Source: Casuarina equisetifolia
Taxonomy: Eukaryota > Streptophyta > Magnoliopsida > Fagales > Casuarinaceae
DNA length: 64,000 bases
NCBI GenBank assembly: GCA_028551475.1
Contig: CM052355.1
Coordinates: 6,820,001 to 6,884,000 of the forward strand
Reading direction: 5' to 3'
Shown here: piece after piece, positions 63,601-64,000 of the stretch
How the letters are laid out: every line of letters starts with the position of its first letter
Numbering within the stretch: position 1 is the stretch's first letter
Program-made: the position numbers and the translations under genes
Notes under the pieces: model-generated
Databases searched by the model: none
What the model was told of the DNA's origin: nothing
Seen by the model: only the letters and a program-made list of their open reading frames with translations

Positions 63601-64000
63601 GGTGATGGGGAGGCTCACTCCATCACCAACAATTACCTGGGTATCTCCTTGGTATGGAATTAATGGGTCAAGGCCTATAGGTTCGGGTATAAGATGATTG
63701 GTTGCACCCAAGTCTAGATACCAGTCCACAGAGGCTTAGTCAGATAGAGGTCCATCTAAGTAAATGCTGAGTGGGTTAGACTAGGCAAGATTATGAGCTT
63801 GCAGGCCATGAGCAGCAAGCTAGGTTAGTGGATTATAATGGGCCCGACAAGTCGTGGCCTAGTGACTTGTTCAACGACATATTTGGCAGTGGGGAGCATG
63901 GCAGGGATTGCTGCCGTCATGACTAAATCAACCACTGGTAGGAAGAGGAAACGCATGATGGTCAGTTGCTAGCATCGTCTGACGTTGAATTTGGGTCAGA
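60635..64000 (-). pseudogene. Decayed copia gag-pol on - strand, cut by window edge
   Basis: Recognisable pieces in order on the - strand: gag zinc knuckle (63888-63847; C-x2-C-x4-H-x4-C spacing kept but with two stops inside), protease start WYLDLGATNHL (63729 on), integrase C-terminal part VHIINRLPTPVLDNKT and SHLRVFGCLAYPYL (62754-62527), reverse transcriptase RQLDIKNVFLHGQLEE (61908 on), YVDD at 61582-61571, a later RT/connection part (61387-61175) and RNase H with RSSTEAEFKS, PPTLWCDN (60988-60635). The pieces lie in at least three frames, so there are frameshifts as well as stops. The protease shows D-L-G where D-S/T-G is catalytic. The element is dead; its gag start and 5' LTR are right of the window. 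Confidence 0.9.

Noticed and set aside
1-64000. CRISPR arrays, bacterial operons, plasmid or phage modules
   Set aside because: No spaced short palindromic repeats or prokaryotic gene organisation; all coding evidence is plant nuclear.

Overview
The window is nuclear DNA of a flowering plant, most likely a dicot. The evidence is many-exon genes with short exons and AT-rich introns with GT..AG borders, plant-only families (Dof transcription factor, CASP-like membrane proteins), long GA/CT microsatellites and several generations of LTR retrotransposons. I cannot name the species from sequence alone.

Layout. 1-7140: a nearly complete Ty1/copia element on the + strand. Its 5' LTR is cut by the window edge, and its gag-pol frame has no frameshift but is broken by eight in-frame stops. 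8690-10400: a single-exon gene for a single-pass membrane protein of unknown role (+). 11971-16915: an 11-exon gene on the - strand for the beta subunit of protein geranylgeranyltransferase type I (GGB). 17299-20450: a 9-exon gene on the + strand for a protein with an FMN-binding split-barrel plus DUF2470 layout, divergent from GGB across only 383 bp. 20892-23460: a two-exon cytosolic HSP70 (-), convergent with the previous gene, with a heat-shock element just upstream of its TATA box. 23.6-35.4 kb: a long AT-rich, gene-poor tract with decayed repeats. 35858-37039: a two-exon Dof transcription factor (+). 37.0-45.8 kb: gene-poor DNA with microsatellites. 45.9-58.9 kb: a tandem array of three intact CASP-like (CASPL4D-type) genes on the + strand plus the remains of a fourth. 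59159-59731: a tandem TRIM retrotransposon made of three LTRs and two internal domains. 59.9-64.0 kb: a heavily decayed second copia element on the - strand that runs off the window.

The genes are ordinary single-copy cell functions (protein prenylation, chaperone, a probable flavin/heme-binding protein, transcription control) next to a lineage-specific tandem expansion of small four-helix membrane proteins. They do not form one pathway. I see no new multi-gene system. The most informative signals are the mutation pattern in the two copia elements, the TRIM tandem, the CASPL array with its decayed member and shared promoter block, and the tight divergent GGB/FMN-protein promoter.

All exon borders were worked out by hand from splice signals, reading phase and family similarity recalled from knowledge. 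No alignment or database search was run.
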